A DNA stretch of 64,000 bases from JAAFIP01 sp963775085 (GCA_963775085.1 CAVZHO010000002.1:248001-312000); one strand, 5' to 3'. Shown: positions 45,588 to 55,919, numbered from the stretch's first letter. The notes: generated by a model not told the origin, from the sequence alone. Program-made: numbers and translations.

Positions 45588-45684
45588 TGCCGCCACGGAT
45601 ACCGCCCCAGATGCGGTCACTAAAGCGTCATGGGGCGCAAGCCAAAGCAGGTCATGCACAGCGCAACGCGCTAAACTAGCAGCC

Positions 45685-46770
45685 ATGAAAACCCTTAACC
45701 TCCCCAAAAAACCCCTCGGCCAGTCCAGCCTGCTCGTCCATCCGATCTGCCTGGGCACCATGACCTTTGGCGAACAGGTCAATGAACGCGATGCCCACGC
45801 CATCATGGCGCGCAGCCTGGAGCGCGGCGTGGACTTTATGGACACCGCCGAGATGTACTCGGTGCCCACCAAGGCCGAGACCTTCAACACCACCGAGACC
45901 ATCATCGGCAACTACTTTGCCGCCAACCCCGGCGTGCGTCATCAGTGGACGCTGGCCACCAAGGTGGCGGGCCCGGCACGCGGCATGGACTGGGTGCGCG
46001 GCGGCAGCCTGAACGTCACCCCCGCGCAAATGGCACAGGCCTGCGACGACAGCTTAAAGCGCCTGCAAACCGACGTGATCGACCTGTACCAGATCCACTG
46101 GCCGCTGCGCCATGTGCCCGCCTTTGGCACCCAGTACTTTGACCTCAAAGCCGACAAGGTGCTCAGCACCAACACCACCATCCACGAGCAGTTGATTGCA
46201 CTGGACAAACTGGTCAAGGCGGGCAAGGTGCGCCACATTGGCCTGAGTAATGAAACGCCCTATGGCGTGATGGAATTTACCCGCCTGGCCGAGCAGCATG
46301 GCCTCTCGCGCATCGTCAGCGTGCAAAACCCCTACTGCCTGGTCAACCGCATTGTCGACAACGGTCTGGACGAGGTCATGTTCCGCCAAAACGTCGGCCT
46401 GCTGGCCTACTCGCCTTTGGGCTTTGGTTTGTTGACCGGCAAATACGATGCCACCGGCATCCACAGCGCAGAGGCGCCCAAGGGCCGCATGAGCCTGTAC
46501 GAGAGCATGAAAAAGCAGCGCTGGGGCCGTGAAGACGCGCTGGCCGCCGCCCGCAAATACAACGCCCTGGCGATTGCCAACGGCATGAGCCCCACACAAA
46601 TGTCGCTGGCCTGGTGTTACAACCACTGGAAGGTGGCCAGCACCATCATTGGCGTCACCTCGGTGGCGCAGTTGGACGAATGTCTGGATGCCTGGGGCAC
46701 CACGCTGTCGCCCGAGGTGCTGGCCGAGATTGACAAGATCCGCTGGGAGATTCGCGACCCGGCGCTGTAG
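45685..46770 (+). CDS. aldo/keto reductase (Tas-like)
   Basis: A TIM-barrel NADPH reductase of 361 residues from the ATG at 45685. Family signatures are LGTMTFGEQVNERDAHAI, DTAEMYSVP with the catalytic tyrosine, LATKVAGPARG with the lysine, IDLYQIHWP and HIGLSNETPYGVM. The NAD(P) phosphate site is VASTIIGVTSVAQLDE. The open frame upstream overlaps the preceding gene's end and is not coding. It lies 33 bases before eutB, so the two may be co-transcribed. Confidence 0.92.
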   Translation: MKTLNLPKKPLGQSSLLVHPICLGTMTFGEQVNERDAHAIMARSLERGVDFMDTAEMYSVPTKAETFNTTETIIGNYFAANPGVRHQWTLATKVAGPARGMDWVRGGSLNVTPAQMAQACDDSLKRLQTDVIDLYQIHWPLRHVPAFGTQYFDLKADKVLSTNTTIHEQLIALDKLVKAGKVRHIGLSNETPYGVMEFTRLAEQHGLSRIVSVQNPYCLVNRIVDNGLDEVMFRQNVGLLAYSPLGFGLLTGKYDATGIHSAEAPKGRMSLYESMKKQRWGREDALAAARKYNALAIANGMSPTQMSLAWCYNHWKVASTIIGVTSVAQLDECLDAWGTTLSPEVLAEIDKIRWEIRDPAL

Positions 46771-46803
46771 CGCTGCGCACTGGCAGTTGCTGGCCTCGCA
46801 ATC

Positions 46804-48219
46804 ATGCGCTACTCGCACACCCTGGCCAGCCATACCTACCGCTTTGACAGCCTGCGCACGCTGCTGGCCTGCGCGTCCCCCCTGCGTTCGGGTGACCAAC
46901 TGGCGGGAGTCGCAGCGGCCAGTGCGCAGGAGCGCGTAGCGGCGCAGATGGCGCTGGCGGATTTGCCACTGCGCACTTTTTTAAGCGAAGCCGTCGTGCC
47001 CTACGAGAGCGACGAAGTCACGCGCCTGATCATCGACACGCACGATGCCGCCGCCTTTGCGCCCGTGAGGCACCTGACGGTGGGCGACTTTCGCAACTGG
47101 TTGTTGGGCGACGCGGCCAGTAGCGACAGCTTGGCCGCGTTGGCACCGGGATTGACGCCCGAGATGGTGGCCGCCGTCAGCAAGCTGTGCCGGGTGCAAG
47201 ACCTGGCCTTGGTCGCGCGCAAATGCCGCGTGGTGACGCGTTTTCGCAGCACGCTCGGCCTGCCCGGGGGACTGGCCACGCGATTGCAACCCAACCACCC
47301 CACCGACGATGCCGCCGGTATTGCCGCCAGCCTGCTGGACGGCCTGCTGATGGGCAGCGGCGACGCGGTGATTGGCATCAACCCGGCCACTGACAGCGTG
47401 GCGCAGGTGGTGCGCCTGCTACAGATGCTGGATGGCGTGATCACGCGCTACGCCATCCCCACCCAGTCCTGCGTGCTGACGCATGTCACCAACACACTGC
47501 AAGCCATGGAGCGCGGCGCGCCGGTAGACCTGGTGTTCCAGTCCATCGCTGGCACGCAGGCCGCCAACCGCAGCTTTGGCATCGACCTGGCACTGCTGGC
47601 AGAGGCACGGGCTGCGGCGCTGGCACTGCAGCGCGGTGCGATGTGGGAGGGCGGCCAGCGCGGCGATAACGTGATGTATTTCGAGACTGGCCAGGGCAGC
47701 GCGCTGTCGGCCAACGCGCACCACGGCTGTGACCAGCAAACCATCGAGGCGCGGGCCTACGCGGTGGCGCGGCATTTCAAGCCGCTGCTGGTCAACACCG
47801 TGGTCGGCTTTATCGGCCCCGAATACCTGTTTGACGGCAAGCAGATCATGCGCGCCGCGCTGGAAGACCATTTCTGCGGCAAGCTGCTGGGCCTGCCCAT
47901 GGGGGTAGACGTGTGCTACACCAACCACGCGCAGGCCGACAGCGACGACATGGACGCGATCTTGACCCTGCTGTGCACGGCGGGTTGCAACTTCATCATG
48001 GGCGTGCCCGGCGCGGACGACATCATGCTCAACTACCAAAGCACCTCGTTCCACGACGCGCTGGTCATGCGGCAACTGCTGGGCCTGCGGCCAGCCCCCG
48101 AGTTTGAAGACTGGCTGCGCCGCATGGGACTGTTCGAGCCCGGCGACGCACTGCGCCTCACCGACACCTTGCCTGCACCGTTTGCAGCGGCGCTCAAGCA
48201 ACTGGAGCGTCCGCAATGA
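46804..48219 (+). CDS. eutB: ethanolamine ammonia-lyase large subunit
   Basis: The 471-residue catalytic subunit splits ethanolamine to acetaldehyde and ammonia using adenosylcobalamin. Segments such as ANRSFGIDLALLAEARAAAL, MYFETGQGSALSANAHHGCD and GMPMGVDVCYTNHAQADSDD-like LGLPMGVDVCYTNHAQADSD identify the TIM-barrel subunit. The stop overlaps the eutC start by 4 bases. No microcompartment genes are nearby, so this is the simple form of the pathway used for nitrogen or carbon supply. Confidence 0.95.
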   Translation: MRYSHTLASHTYRFDSLRTLLACASPLRSGDQLAGVAAASAQERVAAQMALADLPLRTFLSEAVVPYESDEVTRLIIDTHDAAAFAPVRHLTVGDFRNWLLGDAASSDSLAALAPGLTPEMVAAVSKLCRVQDLALVARKCRVVTRFRSTLGLPGGLATRLQPNHPTDDAAGIAASLLDGLLMGSGDAVIGINPATDSVAQVVRLLQMLDGVITRYAIPTQSCVLTHVTNTLQAMERGAPVDLVFQSIAGTQAANRSFGIDLALLAEARAAALALQRGAMWEGGQRGDNVMYFETGQGSALSANAHHGCDQQTIEARAYAVARHFKPLLVNTVVGFIGPEYLFDGKQIMRAALEDHFCGKLLGLPMGVDVCYTNHAQADSDDMDAILTLLCTAGCNFIMGVPGADDIMLNYQSTSFHDALVMRQLLGLRPAPEFEDWLRRMGLFEPGDALRLTDTLPAPFAAALKQLERPQ

Positions 48220-49208
48220 ATGCCAAATCAACGGGCGAGCCGCCCAAGGAGTCATCCTATGCGCTGTCGCAAGCGTTGCCTCAGGCGTTGCCCAAGCAAC
48301 TGCCTGGCGACGCTGCTGGGGCGGCCCCAGTCACCCCCGCGCGCTGGCAAGCACTACGCCTGTACACCGACGCGCGCATCGCCCTGGGCCGCGCCGGGCA
48401 CAGCCTGCCCACCGCCCCGCACCTGGCATTCCAGCTAGCCCACGCCCAGGCGCGCGACGCGGTGCATGTGCCGCTGGACGCGCTGGGCGTAGTGGCTTCA
48501 CTACGCGCCCTGGGCTTGGAAACACTGCTGCTGCACAGTGCGGCGGTAGACCGCACCAGCTACTTGCAACGGCCCGACTTGGGCCGGTGCTTGGACGAGC
48601 CATCGCGCGCTGCGCTGGCAGCCTGGCGGGATCAGCTACCGCAGCGGGTGCGGAAGGAACAACCGGCACAGCCGGGACAGCGGGCGCTGTCCAGCACCGG
48701 CGATGGTGGCACCTCGGAGCACCCGCGTTATGACCTCGCCTTCGTCATCGCCGACGGCCTGTCTGCGCTGGCCGTGCACACCAGCGCCGTAGCGCTGGTA
48801 GCCGCCACCCTGGCCCGCCTGCGCGCCGATGCCACGCAAGGCTGGACGGTAGCCCCCATCGCGGTAGTAGAGCAGGGCCGCGTAGCCGTGGGCGACGAAG
48901 TGGGCCAGGCGCTGCTGGCCAGGGCGGTAGTGGTGGTACTGGGCGAGCGCCCCGGCCTAAGCTCCCCCGACAGCCTGGGCCTGTACCTCAGCTGGGGCCC
49001 CCAGCCCGGCCTCACCGATGCCAGCCGCAATTGCATCTCCAACGTGCGCCCCGCCGGCCTGCCGGTGGACGCAGCAGCGGCCAAGCTGCACCATCTGCTC
49101 ACAGCATCGCGGCTGCGCCAGCTCACGGGGGTTGGGTTGAAAGACGAGAGCGATGATCGCCATCCCGTGTTGCCTGGGGCGACAACCGCACCCGATATCA
49201 GGCCTTGA
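48216..49208 (+). CDS. eutC: ethanolamine ammonia-lyase small subunit
   Basis: The 330-residue cobalamin-binding subunit. Recognisable parts are YTDARIALGRAGHSLPTAPHL-like TDARIALGRAGHSLPTAPH, FVIADGLSALAVHTSAVALV, VVLGERPGLSSPDSLGLYL and NCISNVRPAGLPVDAAAAKL. It is longer than usual because of a proline/serine/glycine-rich insert (EQPAQPGQRALSSTGDGGTS) and an extended N-terminus. It overlaps eutB. Confidence 0.94.
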   Translation: MNAKSTGEPPKESSYALSQALPQALPKQLPGDAAGAAPVTPARWQALRLYTDARIALGRAGHSLPTAPHLAFQLAHAQARDAVHVPLDALGVVASLRALGLETLLLHSAAVDRTSYLQRPDLGRCLDEPSRAALAAWRDQLPQRVRKEQPAQPGQRALSSTGDGGTSEHPRYDLAFVIADGLSALAVHTSAVALVAATLARLRADATQGWTVAPIAVVEQGRVAVGDEVGQALLARAVVVVLGERPGLSSPDSLGLYLSWGPQPGLTDASRNCISNVRPAGLPVDAAAAKLHHLLTASRLRQLTGVGLKDESDDRHPVLPGATTAPDIRP

Positions 49209-49223
49209 ACACCTAAATCGAGA

Positions 49224-50006
49224 TTACAAAAGCCACCGCGCTGCGGCTAACTCCAGATGCTGCGCATGGGCGCTGGAGAGCAGGCGCAAGGTGGCCGAGC
49301 CTGGGGCAGCAAGCGGCGCAGCCTGAATCAGCGATTTAACCCGCCTCGCCACCGCCTGGCCGTTGTCCACGATGTGCACGGCATCGCTCACCACGGCGCG
49401 AAACAGGGGCAGCACCAGGGGGTAATGGGTGCAACCCAGTACCAGCGTGTCAATCTCACCAGTTTGAGTGCCAAATAGCCTACTAGTCCCTGTCGTATGG
49501 ACATAGTTAGCTATTAAATTTGTAGTGTCCTGGGCGCTGGCGTTGCGCTCGATCAGTTCTGCCAGGCCGTCACAAGGTGTGCAGATGAACTGGGCTTGGC
49601 CCTCTAGCGATTGCAGCAGCGTTTGAAACTTGGCGCTGTGCAGCGTGCCGCGCGTGGCTAGCACGGCGATGCGTTGGGTTTGGCTGAGGGCGACTGCGGG
49701 CTTGAGGGCAGGCTCCACACCGATGATGGGCAGGCCGGGGTGCTGGGCGCGCAGCAGGTGGATGGCTGCTGCGGTGGCGGTGTTGCAGGCTACCACCAGG
49801 GCCTTGATATGGTGTTCGTCAATCAACTGCTGCGCAATGGCGCGCGAGCGGTCAATGACAAAGGCCTCGGGCTTTTCGCCATAGGGGTTATGCGCGCTGT
49901 CGGCAAAATAGACGAAGCGCTCGTTGGGCAGCTCGGCGCGCAGGGCCTTGAGGATGCTCAGGCCGCCGATGCCGGAATCAAACACGCCGATGGGGGGATG
50001 GGTCAT
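49224..50006 (-). CDS. murI: glutamate racemase
   Basis: A 260-residue enzyme that makes D-glutamate for peptidoglycan. The catalytic cysteines are in VACNTATAAAIHLL and VLGCTHYPLVLP; the N-terminus IGVFDSGIGGLSILKAL is intact. Between the two cysteine blocks, the segment NLIANYVHTTGTSRLFGTQ is encoded by a copy of the dispersed repeat and replaces part of the usual helix region. The gene is convergent with eutC. Confidence 0.95.
   Translation of the reverse strand: MTHPPIGVFDSGIGGLSILKALRAELPNERFVYFADSAHNPYGEKPEAFVIDRSRAIAQQLIDEHHIKALVVACNTATAAAIHLLRAQHPGLPIIGVEPALKPAVALSQTQRIAVLATRGTLHSAKFQTLLQSLEGQAQFICTPCDGLAELIERNASAQDTTNLIANYVHTTGTSRLFGTQTGEIDTLVLGCTHYPLVLPLFRAVVSDAVHIVDNGQAVARRVKSLIQAAPLAAPGSATLRLLSSAHAQHLELAAARWLL
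49471..49526 (-). repeat. dispersed ~54-bp repeat, copy 10 (in murI)
   Basis: On the minus strand: CTACAAATTTAATAGCTAAC, then TATGTCCATACGACAGGGAC and TAGTAGGCTATTTGG. It is read in frame as TNLIANYVHTTGTSRLFG. Confidence 0.85.
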
Positions 50007-50138
50007 GCGCCAATGCTAGCCTAAACCATGGCTGGCCTGCGCCCTTCTGCACGCGCCAACTGGCTAATTTGGGGGCAGGGTGCGGTCGCTATTGGGGTAA
50101 ATGTATTTATCCAGGCCCGGCTATGTCAAGATAGCCCC

Positions 50139-51095
50139 ATGCTTATTCCCCAGTTGGTGCGCACTTTAACGCTAGACCCCGGTATCCATCCTCGCGGCCA
50201 ACCGCACCTGAGCGCGGCCAGCGGTTTGGTGCAGGTGAACGGGCACCTCTATGTGGTGGCCGACGATGAGCAGCACCTGGCCACGCTCTCTTTGGAGGGG
50301 CAAGCCCCAGTGCGGCTGCTGTCGATGCTGCCCGGGCCATTGCCGCAAGACGCTGCGCTGCGCAAGGCGCGCAAGGCCGATCTGGAAACCCTGACATGGC
50401 TTCCGCCTCTGCCCCACTACCCCCATGGCGCACTGCTGACGCTGGGATCTGGCTCCACACCACAGCGAGAGCGGGGCGTGCTGCTGGCGCTGGATGCGCA
50501 AGGCCGGGTCGCCACACTGGATGGGCCGATACCGGGTGGGCGAACACCACGGATCACCGATTTGTCCAGGCTGTATGCACCGCTGCGCGCGCGCTTTGCC
50601 GATCTGAACATCGAGGGCTGTTTTGTGGCGGGCGGTGCCCTGCATCTATTGCAGCGTGGCAACCAAAGTGACCCGCGCAGCGTTTGCATCCACCTGGACT
50701 GGATGCAGATGCAGGCGTGGCTGCTAAATGGTCAGGGCGATGCGCCGCAAGCGCACAGGCTGCAGACGATCGATATGGGCAGTGCGGGTGTGGTGGATGG
50801 CGTGCAACTCAGTGTGACCGACGCAACTGCACTGCCGGATGGTCGCTGGGCTTTTAGCGCCGTCGCAGAAAACACCCACAGCAGCTACCTGGACGGCCCC
50901 TGCATCGCCAGCGCCATTGGCATCATGGGCGCGGATGGCCGACTGGAGCACCTGCACCGCTTGCAGGGGACGGCAAAGGTGGAAGGTATCTGCACTCCAT
51001 CAGGTGGCAAGCCGGGCGTGGTGATGCTGGTGACGGATACCGACAATCCGGCGGTAGCCTCGCAACTCTTGACGGTGCAACTACCGCCACTTTAG
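50139..51095 (+). CDS. DUF6929-like hypothetical protein
   Basis: A 318-residue protein from the ATG at 50139 (MLIPQLVRTLTLDPGIHPRG). The repeated LSAASGLVQVNGHLYVVADD, GALLTLGSGSTPQRERGVLL, LNIEGCFVAGGALHLLQRGN and VEGICTPSGGKPGVVMLVTD pattern suggests a beta-propeller or strictosidine-synthase-like fold. No signal peptide is seen. The function is unknown, and the DUF number is from memory. Confidence 0.75.
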   Translation: MLIPQLVRTLTLDPGIHPRGQPHLSAASGLVQVNGHLYVVADDEQHLATLSLEGQAPVRLLSMLPGPLPQDAALRKARKADLETLTWLPPLPHYPHGALLTLGSGSTPQRERGVLLALDAQGRVATLDGPIPGGRTPRITDLSRLYAPLRARFADLNIEGCFVAGGALHLLQRGNQSDPRSVCIHLDWMQMQAWLLNGQGDAPQAHRLQTIDMGSAGVVDGVQLSVTDATALPDGRWAFSAVAENTHSSYLDGPCIASAIGIMGADGRLEHLHRLQGTAKVEGICTPSGGKPGVVMLVTDTDNPAVASQLLTVQLPPL

Positions 51096-51152
51096 CGCGC
51101 GAATCATCCGCCGCCTGCGGCTAGGATCGGCGCTAGCCAATGCGTGACGGTG

Positions 51153-52715
51153 CTAGGCCACCGTCACCGCAATGTTCTTGAACTCTCCCGTGGCAATGCG
51201 CTGTTGCCACTCTGCGGGCCCGGTGTTATGCACACTGGTGCCGCCGGAATCTACCGCTACCGTTACCGGCATGTCGGTTACATCAAATTCGTAAATGGCT
51301 TCCATACCCAGGTCGGCAAAACCCACCACCTTGGCGGTTTGGATGGCTTTGGAGACCAGGTAGGCCGCGCCGCCTACGGCCATCAAATACGCGCTCTTGT
51401 GTTTCTTGATGGCCTCAATCGCCGTGGGGCCACGCTCGGCCTTGCCGATCATGCTGATCAAGCCAGTTTGCGCCAGCATCATCTCGGTGAACTTGTCCAT
51501 GCGGGTGGCCGTGGTGGGGCCTGCGGGGCCAACAGCTTCGCCCTTCACGGGATCGACCGGGCCGACGTAGTAAATGATGCGGTTGGTAAAGTCCACCGGC
51601 AGCTTCTCGCCCTTGGCCAGCATGTCTTTGATGCGCTGGTGCGCGGCATCGCGGCCGGTGAGGATTTTGCCGTTCAGCAGCAAGGTGTCGCCGGGTTTCC
51701 AGCTGGCCACCTCGGCGGGGGTCAGCGTGTTCACGTCAATGCGCTTGGACTTTTTGGTGTCGGGTGCCCAGTGCACATCGGGCCACAGGTCGAGCGACGG
51801 TGGCGTGAGGTAAACCGGGCCGCTGCCGTCCATCACCACATGGGCGTGGCGGGTGGCGGCGCAGTTGGGGATCATGGCCACGGGTTTGCCAGCGGCGTGC
51901 GTGGGGTACATGTTGATCTTGACATCTAGCACCGTGGTCAGGCCGCCCAGGCCCTGCGCGCCAATGCCCAGCGCGTTGACTTTTTCAAACAGCTCCAGTC
52001 GCAGATTTTCCACTTTGGTCAATACCGCGCCACTGGACGATTTGGCTTGCAGCTCGTACATGTCGATGTCTTCCATCAGACTTTGTTTGGCCAGCAGCAT
52101 GGCCTTTTCTGCCGTGCCACCAATGCCTATGCCCAGCATGCCCGGTGGGCACCAGCCCGCGCCCATGGTGGGCACGGTTTTGAGCACCCAGTCGACAATA
52201 CTGTCCGATGGATTCAGCATCACAAGTTTGCTTTTATTCTCCGAGCCGCCGCCCTTGGCCGCCACGCTGATGTCCAGCTTGTTGCCGGGCACCAGCTCAA
52301 TGTTGATCACGGCGGGCGTGTTGTCCTTGGTGTTTTTGCGGTCAAACTGCGGGTCGGCCACGATACTGGCGCGCAGGGTGTTGTCGGGATGGTTGTAGCC
52401 CCGGCGCACGCCCTCGTTGATCACGTCGTCCAGCGCGCCATCGCCAAAGGCGGCGCAGCCTTCAAAGCGCACGTCCATGCCGATTTTGAGAAACACGTTG
52501 ACGATGCCCGTGTCCTGGCACATCGGGCGGTGGCCCTCGGCACTCATGCGGCTGTTGGTCAGTATCTGCGCTATGGCATCCTTGGCCGCCGGGCCTTGCT
52601 CGCGCTCGTAGGCGCGCGCCAGATGGGAAATGTAGTCGGCTGGGTGGTAGTAGCTGATGTACTGCAAGGCGGCAGAGATGGTTTCGACGAGGTCAGAGGC
52701 TTTGATGGTGGTCAT
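51153..52715 (-). CDS. class I fumarate hydratase (iron-sulfur)
   Basis: A 520-residue [4Fe-4S] fumarase (FumA/FumB type) that converts fumarate and malate. Candidate cluster cysteines lie in HRPMCQDTGIVNVF, GAGWCPPGMLGIGIGG and PNCAATRHAHVVMDGSG. The C-terminal beta domain has KILTGRDAAHQRIKDML and VGPTTATRMDKFTEMML-like GPTTATRMDKF. Class I fumarases are oxygen-sensitive; the window has no class II enzyme. Confidence 0.93.
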   Translation of the reverse strand: MTTIKASDLVETISAALQYISYYHPADYISHLARAYEREQGPAAKDAIAQILTNSRMSAEGHRPMCQDTGIVNVFLKIGMDVRFEGCAAFGDGALDDVINEGVRRGYNHPDNTLRASIVADPQFDRKNTKDNTPAVINIELVPGNKLDISVAAKGGGSENKSKLVMLNPSDSIVDWVLKTVPTMGAGWCPPGMLGIGIGGTAEKAMLLAKQSLMEDIDMYELQAKSSSGAVLTKVENLRLELFEKVNALGIGAQGLGGLTTVLDVKINMYPTHAAGKPVAMIPNCAATRHAHVVMDGSGPVYLTPPSLDLWPDVHWAPDTKKSKRIDVNTLTPAEVASWKPGDTLLLNGKILTGRDAAHQRIKDMLAKGEKLPVDFTNRIIYYVGPVDPVKGEAVGPAGPTTATRMDKFTEMMLAQTGLISMIGKAERGPTAIEAIKKHKSAYLMAVGGAAYLVSKAIQTAKVVGFADLGMEAIYEFDVTDMPVTVAVDSGGTSVHNTGPAEWQQRIATGEFKNIAVTVA

Positions 52716-52755
52716 GGCAGTGGTACGTTGTTAAGTGAGGTGTATGGAATGCAAT

Positions 52756-52888
52756 GAGAGGTAACGCAAAAACCGCAAAAAATTCGCAAAAACCGCAAAA
52801 AAGGAACTGCAAAAATCAGCAAAGCAATCTATATTTAAATTTTGCGTTTTTGGTATTATATTTTTAGCGTTTTTTGCGTTACCTCTTC
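52756..52888. repeat. CGCAAAAA-rich palindrome between fumarase and YqhA genes
   Basis: Arms GAGAGGTAACGCAAAAA (left) and TTTTTTGCGTTACCTCTT (right) are complementary. Inside the left half, CGCAAAAACCGCAAAAAA is repeated in tandem. A stem-forming dispersed repeat of a type seen in many phyla. No gene is seen in it; a 72-residue open frame across it is low-complexity. Confidence 0.65.
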
Positions 52889-52908
52889 TGCGTGCTGGGT
52901 AGGATCGA

Positions 52909-53547
52909 TCAATCATTATTCGCCCGGCCATCAATCTTCTTGGCCTCATGGTCTTCGCGGGCCATCAGCTTGTCGGTGTAGGCAATCGCCATGGCGCTGA
53001 GCAGGAAGGTGACGTGGATGATGGTTTGGTACATCAGCACCTTGTCTGTGTAGTTGGCGGCGTTGATAAAGGTTTTGAGCAAATGAATGGACGATATGCC
53101 GATAATGGCGGTGGCCAGCTTGACCTTGAGCACACTGGCGTTTACATGGCTGAGCCACTCTGGCTGGTCGGGGTGGTTCTCCAGGTTCATGCGGCTCACA
53201 AAGGTTTCGTAGCCGCCCACAATCACCATGATCAGCAGGTTGGAGATCATCACCACGTCGATCAGCGCCAGCACCACCAGCATGATGACGGTCTCGTTCA
53301 GCGACGTGAGCTTGGCATCGGACACATAGCCAATGCTTTTGACCAGCGCGTCAATGTCGGGCTGGCTGCCAAAGGCCGCACCGATCAGGTGGTACAGTTC
53401 CAGGCCAAAGTGAAACACGTACACCGCTTGCGCCGCAATAAGACCCAAGTACAGCGGCATTTGCAGCCAGCGGCTGGCAAAAATAAAGTTGGACAAAACG
53501 GGCATGCCGCCCTTGGGCCGATTGGGGTTTTTGTGTGGTGATGACAT
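52909..53547 (-). CDS. YqhA/TIGR00645 (UPF0114) membrane protein
   Basis: An inner membrane protein of 212 residues from the ATG at 53547. Several spans are visible: LQMPLYLGLIAAQAVYVFHF, IMLVVLALIDVVMISNLLIM and a C-terminal pair. The block SRMNLENHPDQPEWLSHVNA and IGISSIHLLKTFINA are family markers. The function is unknown. Confidence 0.9.
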   Translation of the reverse strand: MSSPHKNPNRPKGGMPVLSNFIFASRWLQMPLYLGLIAAQAVYVFHFGLELYHLIGAAFGSQPDIDALVKSIGYVSDAKLTSLNETVIMLVVLALIDVVMISNLLIMVIVGGYETFVSRMNLENHPDQPEWLSHVNASVLKVKLATAIIGISSIHLLKTFINAANYTDKVLMYQTIIHVTFLLSAMAIAYTDKLMAREDHEAKKIDGRANND

Positions 53548-53720
53548 AGTGAGCAAGAAATAAGGGGGTATCGGGTTTTTACCGACGAATTGATTGTAGT
53601 GGCGTACTGTGGCAGGCCTGTGAAATGAGTAAATTAGTAGGCTGCGCGTAAGTCAGTGCCTCGTAAGTGCTAACCCTGATATTACTGCCCAACCATAACC
53701 TCACGCTTGGAGACAAACCC

Positions 53721-55712
53721 ATGAGCACCGCCATCGAATCCGTCCTGGTCGAAAACCGCGTTTTCCCCCCGTCCGCCGCTGCCTCCGCAGGTGCGCGCAT
53801 ATCCAGCATGGCGCAATACGAGGCGATGTGCCAAGAGGCTGCCACCGATTTTGAAGGCTACTGGGCAAGATTAGCCCGCGCCAACCTGGTGTGGAACAAG
53901 CCCTTTACCAAAACATTGGACGAAAGCAAAGCGCCGTTCTACAAATGGTTTGACGATGGCACCTTAAATGCATCGGCGAACTGCCTGGACAAGCATATCG
54001 GCACCGCCACAGAGAACAAGACCGCCATCATCTTCGAAGCCGACGACGGCGCGGTGACCAAGGTCACCTTCAAAGAGCTGCTGGCCAAGGTCAGCCAGTT
54101 TGCCAATGCCCTCAAAGCACGCGGCATTCAAAAGGGCGACCGCGTACTGATCTACATGCCCATGACCACCGACGGCGTAGTAGCCATGCAGGCCTGCGCA
54201 CGCATTGGCGCGACGCACAGCGTGGTGTTTGGCGGCTTTAGCGCCAAGAGCCTGCAAGAGCGCATCATCGACGCGGGCGCGGTAGCGGTGATTACCTCCA
54301 ACTTCCAAATGCGCGGCGGCAAAGAACTGCCATTTCAAAGCTATCGTCGATGAAGGCCTGGCGCTGGGCGGCTGCGAGAGCATCAAAACCGTGCTGGTGA
54401 TGCAACGCACGCAAACAGGTCTGCAACATGGTGGCCGGCCGCGACATTACTTTTGCCGAGGCTTTGAAGGGTCAAAGCGACGATCTGCGCCCCCGAGATG
54501 GTGGGCGCTGAGCACCCGCTGTTCATCCTGTACACCTCCGGCTCCACCGGCAAACCCAAGGGCGTGCAGCACAGCACCGGCGGCTACCTGCTGTGGGCCA
54601 AGCTGACGATGGACTGGACCTTTGACATCAAACCAGCCGACGTGTTCTGGTGCACGGCAGACATCGGCTGGATCACCGGCCACACCTATGTAGCCTACGG
54701 CCCGCTTGCGGCGGGTGCTACCCAAATCATTTTTGAAGGCATTCCTACCTTCCCCAACGCCGGGCGCTTCTGGCAGATGATAGAAAAGCACAAGTGCACG
54801 ATTTTCTACACCGCACCCACGGCCATCCGCTCACTCATCAAAGCCGCAGAGGGCGACGAAAAAGTGCACCCCGCGCGCAGCGACCTGAGTAGCCTGCGCA
54901 TCTTGGGCAGCGTGGGCGAGCCCATCAACCCCGAGGCCTGGATGTGGTACCACAAGCACGTGGGCGGCGAGCGTTGCCCGATCGTGGACACCTTCTGGCA
55001 GACAGAAACCGGCGGCCACATGATCACCCCACTGCCCGGTGCCACGCCCCTGGTCCCTGGTTCCTGTACCCTTCCTCTCCCCGGCATCATGGCCGCCATC
55101 GTCGATGAAATCGGCGCTGACGTACCCAACGGCTCGGGCGGCATGCTGGTCGTCAAGCGCCCCTGGCCGTCGATGATCCGCACCATCTGGGGCGACCCGG
55201 ATCGCTTTGTCAAAAGCTACTTCCCCCCCGAGATGGGCGGCACATACTACCTGGCGGGCGACGGCGCAGTGCGCAGCGCAGACCGTGGCTACTTCCGCAT
55301 CACCGGCCGCATCGACGATGTGCTGAACGTGTCAGGCCACCGCCTGGGCACGATGGAGATTGAATCGGCCCTCGTGTCATGCAGCCACCTGGTAGCCGAA
55401 GCCGCCGTAGTAGGCCGCCCCGATGATTTGACGGGCGAAGCCATCAGTGCCTTCGTCGTACTCAAGCGCAGCCGCCCCACCGGCGACGAAGCCAAGCAAA
55501 TCGCCAACGAGCTGCGCGCCTGGGTAGCCAAAGAAATCGGCCCGATTGCCAAACCCAAAGACATCCGCTTTGGCGACAACCTGCCCAAAACCCGCAGCGG
55601 CAAAATCATGCGGCGTTTGCTGCGCTCGATTGCCAAGGGGGAAGAGATTACGCAGGATACTTCTACCCTTGAGAATCCGGCGATTTTGGTGCAGTTGGCT
55701 GAGAAAATCTAA
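53721..55712 (+). pseudogene. acs: acetyl-CoA synthetase, three single-base insertions
   Basis: The AMP-forming enzyme activates acetate; length with corrections is about 662 residues, normal for Acs. The start is the ATG at 53721. The N-terminal part ends at a stop at 54351 after ELPFQSYRR. The missing piece is in other frames: KAIVDEGLALGGCESIKTVL, then VCNMVAGRDITFAEALKGQS, then CAPEMVGAEHPLFILYTSGS. Extra bases at about 54333-54335, 54418-54419 and 54484 explain all three shifts and restore the starting frame. Downstream, STGKPKGVQHSTGGY, DTFWQTETGGHM and the acetylation-site region PKTRSGKIMRRLLR are intact. Confidence 0.88.
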
Positions 55713-55716
55713 GCAC

Positions 55717-55919
55717 GCGCACTGCTGCGGCGCAATGCCCACGCCACCCGAGCCCCGGCCCCTTCGGGGGAGCCTCTGCGGTACTCGAAATTTGGGGAAG
55801 CGGCTAAACTCGCTTCGCTCAGACAACGCCGCTTCTGATCCCAAATTTCTCCGTTCCTCGAGCCCGGCGCTCTTATTGGGTGGCGTAGGCATTGCACCGC
55901 AGCAGCGCGCTTTGGGTAC
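55717..55919 (+). repeat. 203-bp palindromic element, copy A
   Basis: The ends GCGCACTGCTGCGGCGCAAT and ATTGCACCGCAGCAGCGCGC are inverted repeats of one another, and the centre has a second hairpin around AAACTCGCTTCGCTCAGAC. It begins 5 bases after the acs stop and could act as its transcription end. It is the inverted counterpart of copy B at 56630. Confidence 0.85.

Noticed and set aside
52731..52949. 72-codon open frame rich in FAVFANFLRFLR
   Set aside because: It is the translation of an A/T-rich palindromic repeat, not a gene.
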